This document shows positions 22,711-23,775 of a stretch of 23,775 nt of DNA, piece after piece. Under the pieces are notes generated by a model. It did no database searches and was not told the origin of the DNA. It was given only the letters and a program-made list of their open reading frames with translations. The translations under genes and the position numbers were made by a program. The stretch comes from a virus. Numbering within the stretch: the stretch's first letter is position 1; each line of letters begins with the position of its first letter. Where the stretch lies: IMG/VR virus record IMGVR_UViG_3300034106_006613, positions 1 to 23,775 of that record. One strand, written 5' to 3'.

Positions 22711-23316
22711 AAACCTCTTGACTTCCTAGATGATATTAATGGGTGAAATTTTGTATCTTTTAATAATAAGGTTCAAGATGACTACTATCATGGTACAGTA
22801 ATAGCTGGCATAATTGGGGCTGTAGCATTTTTAAAGAGTATAGATATTAGGTACTCAGCATCTCAAATTAAAAAAGCATTATTAGACGGGGCATCTTATA
22901 TAACAGGAGTAGCTTCTAGGGTGGGAAATGGTGTTTTAAATTTGGTGGGGGCCGTTAAACAATTAAAGATGATAAATTTATCAACTCCTGTTATGCGTTC
23001 GGTTCCCATAGTGCCACCTTCTGTTGGAGTTATACAGTATAAGCTGGATGTTGTTAATAGTTCTAGAATTAAAGGGTGGGCGAATAATAGCATCAATGTT
23101 AACAATAAAATGTTAGTGGAAGTATCAATTAATAATGTTGTGAAGCATTTGTCGTGGGCAAATCTTTATAGAAGTGATACTAAGAAATACAACGGATTTG
23201 ATGTAGCATTGTCTAGGAAACAGTTTGTGAGCGGCTGGAATTTGGTAAGTATCAAAATTAAAGATACTATCAACAAGAAGGAGCTATTGGTTTATAGCAA
23301 CTATATGAGAATATAA
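22711..23316 (+). pseudogene. Decayed subtilisin-family (S8) protease with a central deletion
   Basis: In one frame, with a single internal TGA (22744-22746), it reads 'DFLDDING*NFVSFNNKVQDDYYHGTVIAGIIGA' and runs straight on to 'VAFLKSIDIRYSASQIKKALLDGASYITG'. Intact subtilases have '..DDINGW.F......D..GHGTHVAG.IGA' near the catalytic His, and about 150 residues later 'GTS.A.PHVAG.AALL......S..QIK..L...A' at the Ser. The two ends are fused here at the shared GT..AG stretch, losing the Ser box and all between; the Asp box is absent too. TGA stands where Trp is expected. The C-terminal 100 residues ('RIKGWANNSINV...VEVSINN', 'ANLYRSD', 'GFDVAL', 'SGWNLVSIKIKD') are a beta-domain often found after such proteases. 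The part from 22921 on is still open. No active enzyme is expected. Confidence 0.8.
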
Positions 23317-23340
23317 TGGCTAATAAACTGGCTAATTATT

Positions 23341-23362
23341 ATAGGGGGTGCCTATTGTTTTT
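23341..23362 (+). terminator. Weak terminator after the subtilase remnant
   Basis: ATAGG and CCTAT form a 5-bp stem around GGGTG, followed by TGTTTTTA. It lies 25 bp after the stop codon of the remnant, which suggests that this was once a normal gene end. The stem is short, so confidence is moderate. Confidence 0.45.
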
Positions 23363-23402
23363 ATACCACCCGGCGGTTTTGTCGAAAAATCCACAGACTC
23401 CT

Positions 23403-23445
23403 TGAAAAACAAAAAAACCCCCCATCTTGCCAGGATGCCTAGCAA
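23403..23445 (-). terminator. Possible minus-strand terminator
   Basis: TTGC-C-AGG / CCT-A-GCAA at 23427-23445 folds into a stem of seven pairs with one mismatch and a 3-nt loop. On the minus strand it is followed after nine bases by seven T, one G and five more T. No minus-strand gene is seen to its right in the window, so it would have to serve a gene beyond the edge or be fortuitous. Confidence 0.3.
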
Positions 23446-23499
23446 ACTGTGTGCCAATCGGCCGGAAAAATTCCAGAAAGTTTTTCTGATTTTCTTTTC

Positions 23500-23527
23500 T
23501 TGATTTGCCGATAACCTAATGTATAAT
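23500..23527 (+). promoter_or_regulatory. Sigma70-like promoter
   Basis: TTGATT at 23500-23505, a 16-nt spacer and a perfect TATAAT at 23522-23527, about 20 nt upstream of the ATG at 23548. The transcript would have a short leader of about 14 nt with a purine-rich AGAAAGAGAGA. It drives the 62-aa gene and the one after it. This is one of the best host-type promoters in the window. Confidence 0.7.
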
Positions 23528-23547
23528 CGTGGTATAAGAAAGAGAGA

Positions 23548-23736
23548 ATGAAAATGAAAATTGGTGATTTTGCTTTCGTCGAATATAACAACGGCAAACT
23601 GTATACGGGTGAGGTTGTGGGCGTGAAGGATATGTCGGAAAATCGCATGCTGTTTACCGTGAATGATCCTGTGGGGTTCAAGTCTCTTTATCTTGACAAG
23701 TGTGTTTCGGTTGAAGTTTGGGAAGCCTCTAAGTAA
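23548..23736 (+). CDS. Small beta-rich protein of unknown function
   Basis: 62 aa: 'MKIGDFAFVEYNNGKLYTGEVVGVKD' then 'LFTVNDPVGFKSLYLDKCVSVEVW'. The strand pattern with a 'GD...VEY..GK.Y.G.V..V' opening recalls small SH3/KOW-like barrels, which often bind nucleic acid or protein. No known family is claimed. The start could be the ATG at 23548 or the one at 23554; both lie close behind the purine-rich leader. GC content and codon choice (more GTG, GGC, CTG, GTC) differ from the phage genes to the left, so it probably belongs to other DNA (host or another module). A second gene follows 12 bp after its stop. Confidence 0.6.
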   Translation: MKMKIGDFAFVEYNNGKLYTGEVVGVKDMSENRMLFTVNDPVGFKSLYLDKCVSVEVWEASK

Positions 23737-23748
23737 AAAGGAAAATCC

Positions 23749-23775
23749 ATGAACATTCACGAAATGATTTGCAAA
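23749..23775 (+). CDS. Start of a downstream gene (cut by the window edge)
   Basis: Only nine codons (MNIHEMICK) are visible. AAAGGA lies about 6 nt before the ATG, a good ribosome site, and the gene follows the 62-aa gene closely, so the two form an operon. Too little is present to name the product. Confidence 0.5.

Noticed and set aside
22744-22746. TGA read as Trp (alternative genetic code)
   Set aside because: TGG codes Trp throughout the phage genes and TGA ends several of them with proper overlaps. The TGA in the remnant is simpler as a decay mutation.
22896-23105. Minus-strand frame opposite the subtilase remnant
   Set aside because: The plus strand gives recognisable protease C-terminal motifs over the same bases; the minus frame has no motif or start site.
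23332-23760. Minus-strand 142-aa frame over the right-end genes
   Set aside because: It covers a promoter, two stem-loops and a plus-strand gene with good signals. The composition is not protein-like and there is no ribosome site.

Overview
The window is an AT-rich block of a tailed double-stranded DNA bacteriophage or prophage (Caudoviricetes), joined at its right end to a short stretch of different character. About 20 genes run right to left on the minus strand from about 18.8 kb to the left edge, many with 1-26 nt overlaps. Host evidence is indirect. PT-rich repeats, an autotransporter-type strand repeat and a subtilase remnant with a 'GWA'-type C-terminal domain suggest an aquatic or soil bacterium, possibly a planctomycete. 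This is inference only. TGG is used for Trp and TGA for stops, so the code is standard.

Layout in the direction of minus-strand transcription: (a) 18.9-22.6 kb holds a large PT-repeat, Cys-rich surface protein, two small genes (one a membrane protein with a CxxC motif) and the only clear plus-strand gene of the phage part, a small DNA-binding protein. (b) 18.83-13.5 kb is a regulatory and packaging operon: a 48-aa peptide, a sigma-like factor with a Cys cluster, a coiled-coil HTH protein (likely small terminase), GDP-mannose 4,6-dehydratase, HNH nuclease, ERCC4-type nuclease and large terminase. (c) 13.45-8.2 kb is the head module: portal, prohead protease fused to scaffold (with a possible nested scaffold start), probable decoration protein and major capsid protein, closed by a strong terminator. 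(d) 8.1-6.7 kb is a homing-endonuclease-like gene. (e) 6.65 kb to the left edge is a fibre and adhesion module: two tail-associated proteins, two paralogous beta-repeat proteins, a small beta protein, a 693-aa fibre with eight H-x-H motifs, a trypsin-like protease with an intact triad, and the start of another fibre gene. No tail tube, sheath or tape measure gene is in the window.

The right end (22.7-23.78 kb) is on the plus strand. It carries a decayed subtilisin-family protease that has lost its centre, followed at about 23.33 kb by more GC-balanced DNA with a sigma70-like promoter, a 62-aa gene and the start of another. This may be a phage-host border or a cargo junction.

The parts most worth a second look are the fibre operon with its own serine protease, the dehydratase inside the packaging operon, the divergent control region with an inverted repeat around 18.85 kb, the nested scaffold start, and the protease remnant at the right border.
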